A stretch of 64,000 nt of DNA from Parvibaculum sedimenti (lineage in GTDB: Bacteria; Pseudomonadota; Alphaproteobacteria; Parvibaculales; Parvibaculaceae): contig NZ_WESC01000008.1 in NCBI RefSeq assembly GCF_009184905.1, forward strand, positions 150,500 through 214,499, given 5' to 3'. Shown here one piece after another: positions 1 through 10,048 of this stretch (within the stretch, counting starts at the first letter, position 1; every line of letters begins with the position of its first letter). The notes under the pieces were generated by a model, which did not search any database, was not told the origin of the DNA, and worked only from the letters and a program-made list of their open reading frames with translations. A program made the position numbers and the translations under genes.

Positions 1-533
1 TTTTCGAGAGCGAGGCTCTCGGACATCTTGATGACGAAGGCCTTAGCCGCTGCGTAGAGCGTGCCGCCCGCCGCGCCCGGCAAGTGGCCCGCGAGCGAGG
101 CGACGTTGATGATGCGGCCATAGCGCCGCGCGGCCATGCCCGGCCCGAACAGATGGCACAGCTCGGCGACCGCAGTCACCATAACTTGTATGAGGCCCTT
201 CTGGTCCTCCCAATGCGTGTCGCGGAAATAGCCCGGAACGGAGAAGCCTGCATTGTTGACGAGGGCATCGACCATGATGTGGCGGCGGGCCATTTCGTCG
301 AAGATCTGACGCGGTGCGGCGGGGTTGGCGAGATCGATGGTCATAATATGGGCTTTCACACCGAATTTGCCCTGCACCTCCTGCGCCAGCGCCTCCAGCC
401 GCTCCTTGCGGCGGGCGACGAGCACCAGATCGAAGCCGTGTTCGGCGAAAACCAGCGCGAGTTCGCGCCCGATGCCCGCCGAGGCGCCGGTGACGAGCGC
501 AGTGCGTGTTTTTTGGTCATTGCCCGTCGTCAT
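1..533 (-). CDS. Short-chain dehydrogenase/reductase, 3' end outside window
   Basis: This is an NAD(P)-dependent SDR oxidoreductase; 177 residues are visible and the C-terminus lies beyond the left edge. The start ATG is at 533-531. The Rossmann glycine motif TGASAGIG is at residues 15-22, an NNAG motif follows in the middle, and the catalytic pair YxxxK is Tyr160/Lys164. It is divergent from the acyl-CoA dehydrogenase gene, with about 97 bp between the two starts. The substrate cannot be read from the sequence. The family call is firm; the specific reaction is unknown. Confidence 0.9.
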   Translation of the reverse strand, partial: MTTGNDQKTRTALVTGASAGIGRELALVFAEHGFDLVLVARRKERLEALAQEVQGKFGVKAHIMTIDLANPAAPRQIFDEMARRHIMVDALVNNAGFSVPGYFRDTHWEDQKGLIQVMVTAVAELCHLFGPGMAARRYGRIINVASLAGHLPGAAGGTLYAAAKAFVIKMSESLALE

Positions 534-630
534 GCGGGCCTCCTATCTGTCGCAGTTCAAACGCAGGCCAGAATAGATTAAAACGCCCCCGGCTGTTAGA
601 ACCGGTTCAATATTTGCTTGAGGATTTTCC

Positions 631-2421
631 ATGACTTATCGCGCCCCCGTCCGTGACATGGCTTTTGTGCTTCAGGAAGTAGCGGGGCTCGGATCGCTCG
701 CCGGGAAGGGCGACTTCGCCGAATTGACGCCCGATCTCATCGAGGCGGTGCTTGAAGAGGGCGCGAAGCTCGCGGGCGACGTTCTGGCACCTCTGAACAA
801 ATCCGGCGACCATGAAGGTGCCCGGCTTGAAGCCGATGGTGTGAAGACGGCGAAGGGCTTCCGCGAAGCCTATGCGCGCTGGGTCGACGGCGGTTGGGGA
901 AGCCTCGCAGCCTCGCCTGAATTCGGCGGACAGGGGCTTCCGCTGGCGCTCTCCACGGCCATGCAGGAGATGTGGAACGCCGCCAATATGGGTTTCGGCC
1001 TTTGCCCGATCCTGAGCCAGGGCACCGTCGAGGCACTGACAGCGCATGGCACGGAGGAGCAGAAGCGGCTCTATCTTCCCAAGCTCGTCTCCGGCGAATG
1101 GACCGGCACGATGAACCTCACGGAACCGCAGGCGGGTTCGGATCTCAATGCGCTGAAGGCCAAGGCCGTGCCGCAGGGCGACGGCACCTATCTCATCACC
1201 GGCACCAAGATCTTCATCACCTATGGCGATCACGACATGGCCGAGAACATCGTCCATCTCGTTCTCGCGCGTCTGCCGGATGCGCCTGCGGGCACGAAGG
1301 GCATTTCGCTTTTCCTCGTGCCGAAATTCCTCGTCCATGCGGATGGATCGCTGGGCGCGCGCAACGATGCGAAATGCGTCGGGCTCGAAGAGAAGCTCGG
1401 CATTCATGGCAGCCCCACCTGCGTCATGTCCTATGGCGATAATGGTGGCGCCATCGGAACGCTGATCGGGCAGGAGAACAAGGGCCTCGCCTGCATGTTC
1501 ACAATGATGAACAATGCGCGGCTTCTCGTCGGCACGCAGGGTGTCGCGGTGGCGGAGCGCGCCTATCAGCATGCGCTGGCCTATGCGACGGAACGCAAGC
1601 AGGGCAGGTCCATCGGTTTGACGCTCGCGCCGGGCGAGATGGAGCCTATCGTCGTGCATCCCGATGTGCGGCGCATGCTTTTCACCATGAAGTCGCTGAC
1701 CGAAGCTTCGCGCTCCATCTGCTACGCCAATGCGGTGGCGATCGACCGCGCGCATCATGGCGCAACGCCGGCGGAGCGCGCCGAGGGCCAGGCCCGCGCC
1801 GACCTGCTGACGCCGATTGCGAAAAGCTTCTCCACCGATATTGGCTGCGAGGTCGCCTCCATCGGCGTGCAGATCCATGGCGGCATGGGCTTCATCGAGG
1901 AAACCGGCGCGGCGCAATATTATCGGGATGCCCGAATTCTGCCGATCTATGAAGGCACCAATGGCATTCAGGCGATCGATCTTGTGACGCGCAAGCTGCC
2001 GCTCGGCAATGGTGCGGTGGTGAAAGGCTTCATTGCCGAAATGCGTGAGACGGCGGCGAAGGCGCGGGGCGCGAACCATGAATGCCTCGCTTTGATTGGC
2101 GCCGCGCTCGATCAGGGGCTCGACACGCTCGACAAGGCGACGGACTGGATGCTCGCACGGCTGAAATCTGCGACCGATGATTGCCTTGCTGGCGCGTCGC
2201 CCTATCTGCGCCTCTTCGGCACGGTGGCGGGCGGCCATTTCCTTGCGCTGGGCGCGCTCGTGGCAGCGAAGGCCGAGGGCGACGCTTTCCTCGCGGCGCG
2301 GCTTGCGACGGCGCGCTTCTATGCAGTCCAGCAGCTGCCGCTCGCGGAGGGCCTGCTTGCGCCCGCGACAGCCGGTGCGGAGACGCTCTACGCGCTCGAT
2401 GCCGAGGGCCTCGGCGCCTGA
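631..2421 (+). CDS. Acyl-CoA dehydrogenase (large, about 600-residue type)
   Basis: This FAD-dependent acyl-CoA dehydrogenase has 596 residues. That is longer than the usual 380-residue form and matches the subfamily with an extra C-terminal domain, to which FadE-like and DmdC (3-methylmercaptopropionyl-CoA dehydrogenase) proteins belong. The FAD/substrate motif TEPQAGSDL lies near residue 165. The sequence YEGTNGIQ places the expected catalytic glutamate at about residue 441. The ATG at 631 starts at the first well-conserved N-terminal residues (MTYRAPVRDM). It introduces a double bond into an acyl-CoA thioester and passes electrons to ETF. An MBL-fold hydrolase follows 85 bp downstream. Chain-length specificity cannot be judged here. 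Confidence 0.93.
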   Translation: MTYRAPVRDMAFVLQEVAGLGSLAGKGDFAELTPDLIEAVLEEGAKLAGDVLAPLNKSGDHEGARLEADGVKTAKGFREAYARWVDGGWGSLAASPEFGGQGLPLALSTAMQEMWNAANMGFGLCPILSQGTVEALTAHGTEEQKRLYLPKLVSGEWTGTMNLTEPQAGSDLNALKAKAVPQGDGTYLITGTKIFITYGDHDMAENIVHLVLARLPDAPAGTKGISLFLVPKFLVHADGSLGARNDAKCVGLEEKLGIHGSPTCVMSYGDNGGAIGTLIGQENKGLACMFTMMNNARLLVGTQGVAVAERAYQHALAYATERKQGRSIGLTLAPGEMEPIVVHPDVRRMLFTMKSLTEASRSICYANAVAIDRAHHGATPAERAEGQARADLLTPIAKSFSTDIGCEVASIGVQIHGGMGFIEETGAAQYYRDARILPIYEGTNGIQAIDLVTRKLPLGNGAVVKGFIAEMRETAAKARGANHECLALIGAALDQGLDTLDKATDWMLARLKSATDDCLAGASPYLRLFGTVAGGHFLALGALVAAKAEGDAFLAARLATARFYAVQQLPLAEGLLAPATAGAETLYALDAEGLGA

Positions 2422-2506
2422 GATTCCCCAGCGGCGGCCTGCGGATAATTGCCAGCGTTTGACCTCTCCCGCCGACGCGCCTATCACGGGTGCAAGGAGA
2501 ATTCAT

Positions 2507-3562
2507 ATGTCAGACGTGTCATTGACCGAACCGGTCGAAAGCGCCTTGCGCTATCCGTTGTCGAGGATTCCTGCGCCCGGAGAAGCGATGGAAGCGGCCC
2601 CGGGGATTTATTGGGTCCGTATGCCGCTGCCTTTTCAGCTCGACCACATTAACTTGTGGCTGCTCGAGGAAGATGACGGCTGGACGGTGGTCGACACCGG
2701 CGTCTCCAGCGACGAGGTCATGGATCTCTGGCGGCAGGTCTTCGCGACGGGCCTCAAGGGCAAGCCGATCACGCGGCTCGTCGTCACGCATCTTCATCCG
2801 GATCATGTCGGTCTTGCGGGCTGGTTCACGCGCGAATGGGGCATCGATCTCCATATGTCGCGCACCGATTTCCTGATGTGCCGCAACCTTGTTCTCGACA
2901 CAGGCCGCGAGGCACCCAAGGCCGCGCTCGACTTCTACCGTGCGGCGGGCTTCAGCGAGCGCGGGCTCGAAAGCTATTCCAAGCGCTTCGGCGGTTTCGG
3001 CGAGCGCGTGTCGCCGCTGCCCGATATATTCCGCAGACTGAAGGCTGGAGACGAAATGACCATCGGCGGACGCCGCTGGCAGATCGTCATCGGCTCCGGC
3101 CATGCGCCCGAACATGTCTCGCTTTATTGCGAGGAAGCGAAGATCCTGATCTCCGGCGATCAGGTCCTGCCGCGTATCTCGTCGAATGTCAGCGTGCATC
3201 CGACCGAGGCTTACGAAAATCCGCTGGAGGACTGGCTCGAAAGCTGCCATCGCATACGTGCGACGCTTCCCGCCGATCTGCTGGTTCTACCCGCGCATAA
3301 CGAGCCCTTCTACGGACTCCATACGCGCATGACGCAACTCATCGACGGCCATGAGGAAGGGCTTTCGAGGCTCCATGATCTGCTTGCGGAGCCGAAGCGC
3401 GTCATCGACGTTTTCCCGGCGCTCTTCAAGCGCAAGATCGGGCCGGAAGTCTTCTTCATGGCGACGGGCGAAAGCATCGCCCATCTCAACTGCCTGCTGG
3501 GGCGAGGCAAGGCAAGTGTCGAACGCAACGAGAAGGGCGTCGACTGGTACCGCGCCATCTAG
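2507..3562 (+). CDS. Metallo-beta-lactamase-fold hydrolase
   Basis: The protein is 351 residues of the MBL-fold metal hydrolase superfamily. The zinc-binding motif HLHPDH covers residues 95-100 (His95, His97, Asp99, His100), and later histidines in GSGHAPEH and PAHNEP complete a binuclear site. An upstream in-frame extension is open, but the ATG at 2507 is preceded by a good Shine-Dalgarno (AAGGAGA at 2494-2500), which decides the start. It probably acts on a thioester or lactone, given the acyl-CoA dehydrogenase upstream, but that is inference. It converges on the chemoreceptor gene. Confidence 0.88.
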   Translation: MSDVSLTEPVESALRYPLSRIPAPGEAMEAAPGIYWVRMPLPFQLDHINLWLLEEDDGWTVVDTGVSSDEVMDLWRQVFATGLKGKPITRLVVTHLHPDHVGLAGWFTREWGIDLHMSRTDFLMCRNLVLDTGREAPKAALDFYRAAGFSERGLESYSKRFGGFGERVSPLPDIFRRLKAGDEMTIGGRRWQIVIGSGHAPEHVSLYCEEAKILISGDQVLPRISSNVSVHPTEAYENPLEDWLESCHRIRATLPADLLVLPAHNEPFYGLHTRMTQLIDGHEEGLSRLHDLLAEPKRVIDVFPALFKRKIGPEVFFMATGESIAHLNCLLGRGKASVERNEKGVDWYRAI

Positions 3563-3596
3563 ACAGCGCGGTACCGCGTCGTTTGTCTAACGCTGC

Positions 3597-4931
3597 TCAG
3601 GCAGCGTTCTGGGTGCCGCTGGTCAGACCTTCGAGAATCGTTTCCATGCTCTGGCGCAGGCGGTGGGCAGCTTCGCTCACCTCGCCCGAGACATCGCGCA
3701 GATAGGTGCAATGCTCGGTGGCGGTGCGCGTCTGGCCCGCGACTTCGACGATCTTCGCCGAGACGTCCTGTGTGCCGGCCGCCGCTTCATCGACATTGTG
3801 CGAGATATGCGCGGCGGCGGCGGTCTGCTGCTGCACGGTCGCGGAAACCTCGATCGAAATGCCGTTGATTTCGCCGATCGTCTCGTTGATATCGGCAATT
3901 GCGCTCATGGCGAGGCCGGTTGCTTCGCGGATGCTGTTCACCTGACTGGTGATGCCTTCCGTTGCGCGCGAGGTCTGGTTCGCGAGAGCCTTAACCTCGG
4001 CGGCGACGACCGCGAAGCCGCGTCCCGCTTCGCCCGCGCGGGCGGCCTCGATGGTGGCGTTGAGCGCCAGAAGATTGGTCTGGCTCGCGATGTCGGCGAT
4101 GAGCTTCACCGTGTCCGAGATATTTTCGCTGGCGCTGTGAAGCGCGGCGATGCTTTCTGCCGCGCGTTCGGCGCGGACCACGGCTTCCTGTGCGATGATC
4201 GCGGAATGGCCGACGCGCTGATCGACGTTTCTGACCGCATCGGAGAGTTCGCGCGTGGCCCGCGCGCTTTCCTGCACGTTGGTCGTTGCTTCTTCCGAGG
4301 CCGAGGCGACGGCGCTCGCGCGGTCCTCGACCGCGATCATCGCGTCGGTAATCTTCGCCGCTGCATCGCGCACTTCGTTGCCGCGCTGCGCCATCTGCTC
4401 GACGGCCTCGCCAATGCCGCTGCTGAGCTCCGCCGCGACGGTACGCAGGTCCATCAGGCGGCGTTCCTGACCTTTTTCGAGATAGACGGAGATCGCAAGT
4501 TCCATGTCGAGAGCGATGGCCTTCGACATAGCTGCGATGGCGGCGGCGAGCCGTGCCGGCTTCCAGCGATATTCGCTTGTCAGCGCAGGCGCGAGTTCAG
4601 ACATCACATAGGCATAGGCGCCGATATACCAGCGCGGCGTCAGGCCGATGCGCTCATGCGCCTCGCCGATGCGGATGGCCTGTGCGATGAACTGCTCGCT
4701 GAAATCGCCCCTGAAAAGACCAGCCCAATGCTGCCTCTGGGCAGCCTTGAGCCGGGGAATGTTGGAGGGGTCGCCGATCAGTTTGGCGAGTTCCGGCTCG
4801 CGGCTCACATGAGCATAAAAGCCGTCGAGGATGCGCTCGATATGCTTGGGAAGAACGGCGTTGATATCGTCAAATGCTTGTTGGTCGGCGTCGCTGAGAC
4901 GAACGAAGGCCAGATGCTCGAAGCGGGACAT
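3597..4931 (-). CDS. Globin-coupled methyl-accepting chemotaxis sensor (HemAT-like)
   Basis: This soluble 444-residue haem sensor has an N-terminal protoglobin domain (residues about 1-160) with a candidate proximal haem ligand His92 in the segment [11 protein letters not shown]-terminal MCP signalling domain carries the highly conserved hairpin segment around [16 protein letters not shown]. There is no transmembrane segment, so it should signal from the cytoplasm to CheA/CheW, as HemAT aerotaxis transducers do. A GTG start at 4949 is possible; the ATG at 4931 has AAGG about 8 nt upstream and is preferred. No chemotaxis partner gene is in the window. Confidence 0.92.
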   Translation of the reverse strand: MSRFEHLAFVRLSDADQQAFDDINAVLPKHIERILDGFYAHVSREPELAKLIGDPSNIPRLKAAQRQHWAGLFRGDFSEQFIAQAIRIGEAHERIGLTPRWYIGAYAYVMSELAPALTSEYRWKPARLAAAIAAMSKAIALDMELAISVYLEKGQERRLMDLRTVAAELSSGIGEAVEQMAQRGNEVRDAAAKITDAMIAVEDRASAVASASEEATTNVQESARATRELSDAVRNVDQRVGHSAIIAQEAVVRAERAAESIAALHSASENISDTVKLIADIASQTNLLALNATIEAARAGEAGRGFAVVAAEVKALANQTSRATEGITSQVNSIREATGLAMSAIADINETIGEINGISIEVSATVQQQTAAAAHISHNVDEAAAGTQDVSAKIVEVAGQTRTATEHCTYLRDVSGEVSEAAHRLRQSMETILEGLTSGTQNAA

Positions 4932-5189
4932 AATTGTTACCTTACTCACTTAATGGAGATCCCTTACTCAAATATGCAACGCTACGCGGACAAGGGACCG
5001 CGCTCGTTCATTTCGCCGGTCCAGACATTTGGAATGGTATCGGCAGCGCATTAACGAGGCGTTGAAACCAGGGGTCCTGCGACCTTTGACCGCGCCTCCC
5101 GCGCATCGTCACAAAAAAGACGGAGCGGGCGATGGGACGTTGGCCACGCGCCGGTGCTAGGATACGAAGTCTCAAGCTCCGGATTGTTC

Positions 5190-6119
5190 ATGGATACTCT
5201 TCTCGTCAGCCATTCAGCCTGTCTCGCCCACGAGACACCCGAAGAGCATCCCGAATGCCCCGACAGGCTCCGGGCCGTGCTCGGCGTCCTGGAGGCGGAG
5301 GAGTTCATGCTGCTCCATCGGGTCGAGGCCCCGCGCGCGACGGTCGAGGCGATCGAACGTGTCCACCTGCCGATCTATGTCGAGGCGATCCTGAACGGCG
5401 CGCCCGAGCAAGGCTTTCGCCGCGTCGATGCAGACACCATGCTTTCGCCGGGCTCTGTCGAGGCGGCGCTTCGGGCCGCGGGCGCGGTGACCTTCGCCGT
5501 GGACGAGGTGATGTCGGGCCGGGTGCGCAATGCCTTCTGCGCGATTCGCCCGCCGGGGCACCATGCGGAACCCGACCGGGCGATGGGCTTCTGCTTTTTC
5601 AATAACGTCGCCATCGGCGCGCTTCATGCGCGGCATGTGCATGGGCTCTCGCGCATCGCCGTCGTCGATTTCGACGTACATCACGGCAATGGCACGCAGG
5701 CCTGCTTCGAGACGGACCCGAACCTCTTTTATGCGTCCACGCATCAATGGCCGCTCTATCCGGGTACGGGCCGGGCGGGCGAACATGGGCTCGGCAACAT
5801 CCTCAACCGCACGCTGCCGCCGGGCTCTGGTTCCGCCGAGTTTCGCGAGGCGTTCAGCGATGTGATCCTGCCTGCGCTGGAGATGTTCCAGCCGGAATTC
5901 CTGCTGATCTCGGCGGGCTTCGACGCGCATACCGCCGATCCGCTTGCCAATCTGCGGCTCACGGAAGACGACTTTGCCTGGGTTACGACCGAGCTGGTGC
6001 GGCTTGCCAACAAGTTCTGCAACGGCCGCGTTGTTTCCACGCTTGAGGGCGGGTATGACTTGGCTGCGCTGGCTTCGAGCACCAGAGCCCATGTGCGGGC
6101 GCTGCAACTCGGGGCCTGA
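5190..6119 (+). CDS. Histone deacetylase family hydrolase
   Basis: The protein has 309 residues and belongs to the arginase/deacetylase superfamily (bacterial class II HDAC-like or acetylpolyamine amidohydrolase). Visible signatures are RPPGHHAE (the His-His charge relay), DFDVHHGNG (zinc Asp and His) and SAGFDAH (the second zinc Asp). It should hydrolyse an acetyl-amide, most likely of a polyamine or other small molecule. The ATG at 5190 fits conserved N-termini (MDTLLVSHSAC) better than the upstream in-frame ATG. It lies 15 bp upstream of xseB on the same strand and may start that operon. Confidence 0.92.
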   Translation: MDTLLVSHSACLAHETPEEHPECPDRLRAVLGVLEAEEFMLLHRVEAPRATVEAIERVHLPIYVEAILNGAPEQGFRRVDADTMLSPGSVEAALRAAGAVTFAVDEVMSGRVRNAFCAIRPPGHHAEPDRAMGFCFFNNVAIGALHARHVHGLSRIAVVDFDVHHGNGTQACFETDPNLFYASTHQWPLYPGTGRAGEHGLGNILNRTLPPGSGSAEFREAFSDVILPALEMFQPEFLLISAGFDAHTADPLANLRLTEDDFAWVTTELVRLANKFCNGRVVSTLEGGYDLAALASSTRAHVRALQLGA

Positions 6120-6134
6120 CCGAAGGAGAATGAC

Positions 6135-6383
6135 ATGGCGGCTCCCGCATCCGACATCGAAAAACTGAGCTTCGAGGATGCGCTGGCGCAGCTCGAAAAG
6201 ATCGTGAGCCAGCTTGAATCCGGCGAAGCGCCGCTCGAAAAGTCGATCGAGCTTTACGAGCGCGGCACGGCGCTGAAGGCCCATTGCGAGGCCCGGCTCA
6301 AGGCGGCGGAAGCCAAGGTCGAGAAGATCACGCTGTCGGCAGGCGGTGAGCCCACTGGCACCGAACCGCTCGACGTTGAATAA
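6135..6383 (+). CDS. xseB: Exodeoxyribonuclease VII small subunit
   Basis: XseB is the small subunit of ExoVII, which degrades single-stranded DNA together with XseA. At 82 residues it has the family's usual length and the characteristic [23 protein letters not shown] segment, here split as [12 protein letters not shown] and [12 protein letters not shown] strong Shine-Dalgarno (GAAGGAGA) precedes the ATG. It sits 6 bp before ispA; the order xseB-ispA-dxs is widespread in proteobacteria and supports the call. Confidence 0.96.
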   Translation: MAAPASDIEKLSFEDALAQLEKIVSQLESGEAPLEKSIELYERGTALKAHCEARLKAAEAKVEKITLSAGGEPTGTEPLDVE

Positions 6384-6389
6384 GCCCGC

Positions 6390-7295
6390 ATGACCCGCTC
6401 AGACGCCGCGCAGAGCTTTGAAGAGGCCATGGCCGAGGTCGTGGCCAAGGTTGAGGAGGCCATCGACCGGTTCCTGCCGCGTACCGACGGTCCCGAAGGA
6501 CAGCTCTTCGAGGCGATGCGCTATGCGGTTTTTTCGGGCGGCAAGCGTTTCCGGCCCTTCCTCGTTTGCGAAAGTGCGCGGCTTTTCGGCGTCGGCAGTC
6601 AATCGGCGCTCAGGGCGGCAGTCGCCATTGAATGTGTGCATATCTATTCGCTGATCCATGACGATCTGCCCTGCATGGACGACGACGATCTGCGTCATGG
6701 ACAGCCGACCGTGCACCGGAAGTTCGACGAGGCGACCGCCGTGCTGGCGGGCGATGCGCTGCTGACGCTTGCCTTCGAGCTGCTTTCGGGCGTGGATACG
6801 CATGAGGATGCGCGGGTTCGTCTCGATCTCGTCCGCCGTCTCGCGGAGGCCGCGGGCGGGCACGGCATGGTGGGCGGCCAGACGATCGATCTGGCGAGCG
6901 AGGGCGTCACCCTCGATATCGGCTCGATCACCCGGCTGCAGCGGCTGAAGACCGGTGCGCTGATCGCCTTCGCCTGCGAGGCAGGCGGGGTGCTTGGCCA
7001 TGCTTCCCCGGAAGCGCTGCATGCGCTCCATGCCTATGCCCATGATCTCGGGCTTGCCTACCAGATCGCCGACGATCTTCTCGACGCCGAGGGAGATGCC
7101 GAACTCATGGGCAAGGCTGCCCGCAAGGACGCGGAGGCGGGCAAGGCGACCTTCGTTTCGATCCTGGGGCTCGACCGTGCGCGGGACCAGGCTCGGCTAC
7201 TGTCGGATCAGGCGATCCAACACCTTGATTTATTTGATGAAAAGGCCGACCTTTTGCGTGAGGCGGCGCGGTTCGTTATAAACCGCCGCAACTGA
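6390..7295 (+). CDS. ispA: Farnesyl diphosphate synthase
   Basis: IspA condenses IPP with DMAPP and then with GPP to give farnesyl diphosphate, the precursor of ubiquinone, undecaprenyl phosphate and hopanoids. The 301-residue protein has the first aspartate-rich motif DDLPCMD at residues 91-97 and the second motif DDLLD from residue 228, plus the GGKRFRP segment of prenyl synthases. It lies between xseB and dxs, so two isoprenoid steps are co-transcribed. Confidence 0.96.
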   Translation: MTRSDAAQSFEEAMAEVVAKVEEAIDRFLPRTDGPEGQLFEAMRYAVFSGGKRFRPFLVCESARLFGVGSQSALRAAVAIECVHIYSLIHDDLPCMDDDDLRHGQPTVHRKFDEATAVLAGDALLTLAFELLSGVDTHEDARVRLDLVRRLAEAAGGHGMVGGQTIDLASEGVTLDIGSITRLQRLKTGALIAFACEAGGVLGHASPEALHALHAYAHDLGLAYQIADDLLDAEGDAELMGKAARKDAEAGKATFVSILGLDRARDQARLLSDQAIQHLDLFDEKADLLREAARFVINRRN

Positions 7296-7340
7296 GCTTC
7301 CGGGGGTTCCGGAAGGTACCGGCTGCGGCCGAGGGTAGAC

Positions 7341-9287
7341 TTGAGCAATATTTCCAAAACGCCTCTTCTCGACGGCATCAACAGTCCTGCCGATCTGCGC
7401 GCGCTGCCGGAATCCGACCTGCGCCAGGTGGCGGACGAGCTACGTGCCGAGACCATCGACGCTGTCTCCGAAACAGGCGGGCACCTGGGTGCCGGCCTTG
7501 GCGTGGTCGAGCTAACGGTTGCGATCCACTACGTCTTCAATACGCCTGACGACCGTCTGATCTGGGACGTGGGCCATCAGGCCTATCCGCACAAGATCCT
7601 GACCGGTCGCCGGAGCCGCATTCGTACGCTGCGGCAGGCGGGCGGGCTCTCCGGTTTCACCAAGCGCGCGGAGAGCGAATACGACCCCTTCGGTACCGCC
7701 CATTCCTCGACCTCCATTTCGGCGGGTCTCGGCATGGCGGTGGGACGCGACCTCAAGGGCGCGAAGAACAATGTCGTTGCCGTGATCGGCGATGGCGCCA
7801 TGTCGGCCGGCATGGCCTATGAGGCGATGAACAATGCCGGCGCGATGGACAGCCGGCTCATCATCATCCTCAACGACAACGACATGTCGATTGCGCCGCC
7901 CGTGGGCGGCATGAGCGCCTATCTCGCGCGGCTCATTTCCGGCAGCACCTATCGTTCCGTGCGTCATCTGGGCAAGCAGATCGCCAAGCTCTTTCCGAAG
8001 GGCATCGAGGAAAGCGCGCGACGCGCCGAGGAGTTTGCGCGGGGCATGGCGACGGGTGGCACGCTCTTCGAGGAGCTGGGCCTCTATTACGTCGGGCCGA
8101 TCGACGGCCACAATCTCGATCATCTGCTGCCCGTGCTGAAGAATGCGCGCGATGCGGGCGAGGGGCCGATCCTCGTTCATGTCGTGACGCAGAAGGGCAA
8201 GGGCTATGCGCCTGCCGAAGCCGCCGAGGACAAGTATCACGGCGTGTCGAAGTTCGATGTCATCACCGGCGCGCAGGCAAAGGCCATCGCCAATGCGCCG
8301 AGCTACACCAAAGTTTTCGGCGAAAGCCTGATCGCCCATGCCGAAAAGGACGACAAGATCGTCGCCATCACGGCGGCGATGCCTTCGGGCACGGGCATCG
8401 ACATGTTCGGCGAGCGTTTCCCGACGCGCACTTTCGACGTCGGCATCGCCGAGCAGCATGCGGTGACCTTCGCGGCGGGTCTTGCGACGGAAGGCTTCAA
8501 GCCCTTCTGCGCCATCTATTCGACCTTCCTGCAGCGCGCCTATGACCAGGTCGTGCATGATGTGGCGATCCAGAAACTGCCGGTGCGTTTCGCCATCGAC
8601 CGCGCCGGTCTTGTGGGTGCGGATGGGCCGACCCATGCGGGCTCCTTCGACCTCACCTATCTCGGTTGCCTGCCGGATTTCGTCATCATGGCCCCTGCCG
8701 ACGAGGCGGAGCTGAAGCATATGGTGGCGACTGCGGTTGAGATCGACGACCGGCCTTCCGCCTTCCGCTATCCGCGCGGCGAGGGTGTCGGCGTCGAGAT
8801 GCCGGCGATTGGAATGCCGCTCGAGATCGGCAAGGGCCGCATCGTCCGTGAGGGGACGAAGGTGGCGATCCTCTCGCTCGGCACAAGGCTTGCCGAGGCG
8901 ATGAAGGCGGCGGAACAGCTCGCCGCACTCGGCCTTTCGACCACGGTGGCGGATGCGCGCTTTGCGAAACCCCTCGACGAGACACTGGTGGCGCGGCTCG
9001 CCCGCGAGCATGAAGTGCTCATCACGGTCGAGGAGGGCACGGTGGGTGGCTTCGGCAGCCATGTGCTCGACTATCTCGCGCGGTCGGGCGCTCTTGATCA
9101 CGGGCTGAAAGTTCGGCCTATGGCCTTCCCGGATGTCTTCATCGATCAGGACAAGCCGGAAAAGATGTATGAGCGCGCCGGCCTCAATGCCTCTTCCATC
9201 GTCGAGACGGCGCTTTCGGCGCTCGGCCTGCAGAACGAGATCGCCGAACTCGCGGCGATCCGGGCCGCCACCCCGAAGCTCGTCTGA
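7341..9287 (+). CDS. dxs: 1-deoxy-D-xylulose-5-phosphate synthase
   Basis: Dxs joins pyruvate and glyceraldehyde 3-phosphate in the first step of the MEP isoprenoid pathway, using thiamine diphosphate. The protein has 648 residues, normal for the family. The ThDP motif GDG begins at residue 150, followed by the NN of the metal site, and Glu371 in GIAEQHA is the expected cofactor-activating glutamate. The start codon is TTG at 7341; no ATG lies nearby in frame, and the N-terminal sequence ([14 protein letters not shown]) aligns from there. It is 45 bp after ispA and 5 bp before tlyA. Confidence 0.97.
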   Translation: MSNISKTPLLDGINSPADLRALPESDLRQVADELRAETIDAVSETGGHLGAGLGVVELTVAIHYVFNTPDDRLIWDVGHQAYPHKILTGRRSRIRTLRQAGGLSGFTKRAESEYDPFGTAHSSTSISAGLGMAVGRDLKGAKNNVVAVIGDGAMSAGMAYEAMNNAGAMDSRLIIILNDNDMSIAPPVGGMSAYLARLISGSTYRSVRHLGKQIAKLFPKGIEESARRAEEFARGMATGGTLFEELGLYYVGPIDGHNLDHLLPVLKNARDAGEGPILVHVVTQKGKGYAPAEAAEDKYHGVSKFDVITGAQAKAIANAPSYTKVFGESLIAHAEKDDKIVAITAAMPSGTGIDMFGERFPTRTFDVGIAEQHAVTFAAGLATEGFKPFCAIYSTFLQRAYDQVVHDVAIQKLPVRFAIDRAGLVGADGPTHAGSFDLTYLGCLPDFVIMAPADEAELKHMVATAVEIDDRPSAFRYPRGEGVGVEMPAIGMPLEIGKGRIVREGTKVAILSLGTRLAEAMKAAEQLAALGLSTTVADARFAKPLDETLVARLAREHEVLITVEEGTVGGFGSHVLDYLARSGALDHGLKVRPMAFPDVFIDQDKPEKMYERAGLNASSIVETALSALGLQNEIAELAAIRAATPKLV

Positions 9288-9292
9288 ACATC

Positions 9293-10048
9293 ATGAGCGA
9301 GCCACGCAGGCGCCTCGATCAGATGCTGATCGAGCGCGGCATATTTCCATCGCGCGCCAAGGCCCGAGCTGCGATCGAAGGCGCTCTCATCCATGTCGAT
9401 GGAAAGCTCGTCACCAAGGGCGCGCAGATGGTCGGCGAGCATGTGACGATAGATGTCGACCCCTCGGCGCATCTCTATGTTTCGCGTGGCGCGTTGAAGC
9501 TCGAACATGCGCTGAAGAATTTCGCCATCAATCCGGTGGGGCTCGACTGTCTGGATATCGGCGCTTCGACAGGCGGGTTCACGCAAGTGCTTCTCGCTCA
9601 TGGGGCGCGCCATGTGACGGCCGTCGATGTGGGCCATGGTCAGCTTGCCGCCGAGCTTGCGTCCGATCCGCGTGTCACGTCGCTTGAAAATCTCAATGCC
9701 AAGGACCTGACGGTGGGGCATCTCTCGCATGAAGTCGATCTCATCGTCGCCGATGTGAGCTTCATCAGCCTGACCAAGGCGCTGCCCGCCGCACTGGCGC
9801 TGGCCACGCCGGGCGCGAGGCTCATTGCGCTCATCAAGCCGCAATTTGAAGTCGGCAAGGGCAAGGTCGGCAAAGGTGGTATCGTGCGCGATGTGGCGCT
9901 ACACGCAGAAGCCTGCGAAACCGTGACCGGCTGGCTCGCCGCCCTGCCGGGCTGGCGGGTGCTGGGCGTTACCGACAGCCCCATTGAGGGCGGCGACGGC
10001 AACAGGGAATTCCTTGTCGCCGCCGTTCTGGACAGAAAGAACACGTGA
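9293..10048 (+). CDS. tlyA: TlyA-family rRNA (cytidine-2'-O)-methyltransferase
   Basis: The 251-residue protein has an N-terminal S4 RNA-binding domain (residues about 5-65) and an FtsJ-like SAM-binding domain (LDIGASTGGFTQ, about residues 85-96). TlyA proteins 2'-O-methylate 16S and/or 23S rRNA; the older name hemolysin A is misleading. It follows dxs by 5 bp and overlaps the next gene by 4 bp, so it is translated within the isoprenoid operon. Confidence 0.93.
   Translation: MSEPRRRLDQMLIERGIFPSRAKARAAIEGALIHVDGKLVTKGAQMVGEHVTIDVDPSAHLYVSRGALKLEHALKNFAINPVGLDCLDIGASTGGFTQVLLAHGARHVTAVDVGHGQLAAELASDPRVTSLENLNAKDLTVGHLSHEVDLIVADVSFISLTKALPAALALATPGARLIALIKPQFEVGKGKVGKGGIVRDVALHAEACETVTGWLAALPGWRVLGVTDSPIEGGDGNREFLVAAVLDRKNT

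Noticed and set aside
607..2487. Long 626-codon open frame on the minus strand
   Set aside because: It is fully antisense to the acyl-CoA dehydrogenase gene; its product is arginine/histidine-rich without domains, typical of the mirror frame of a GC-rich gene.
3561..3588. Hairpin between the MBL hydrolase and chemoreceptor genes
   Set aside because: The short AGACA/TGTCT arms surround a separate palindrome and there is no T run, so a terminator call is not supported.
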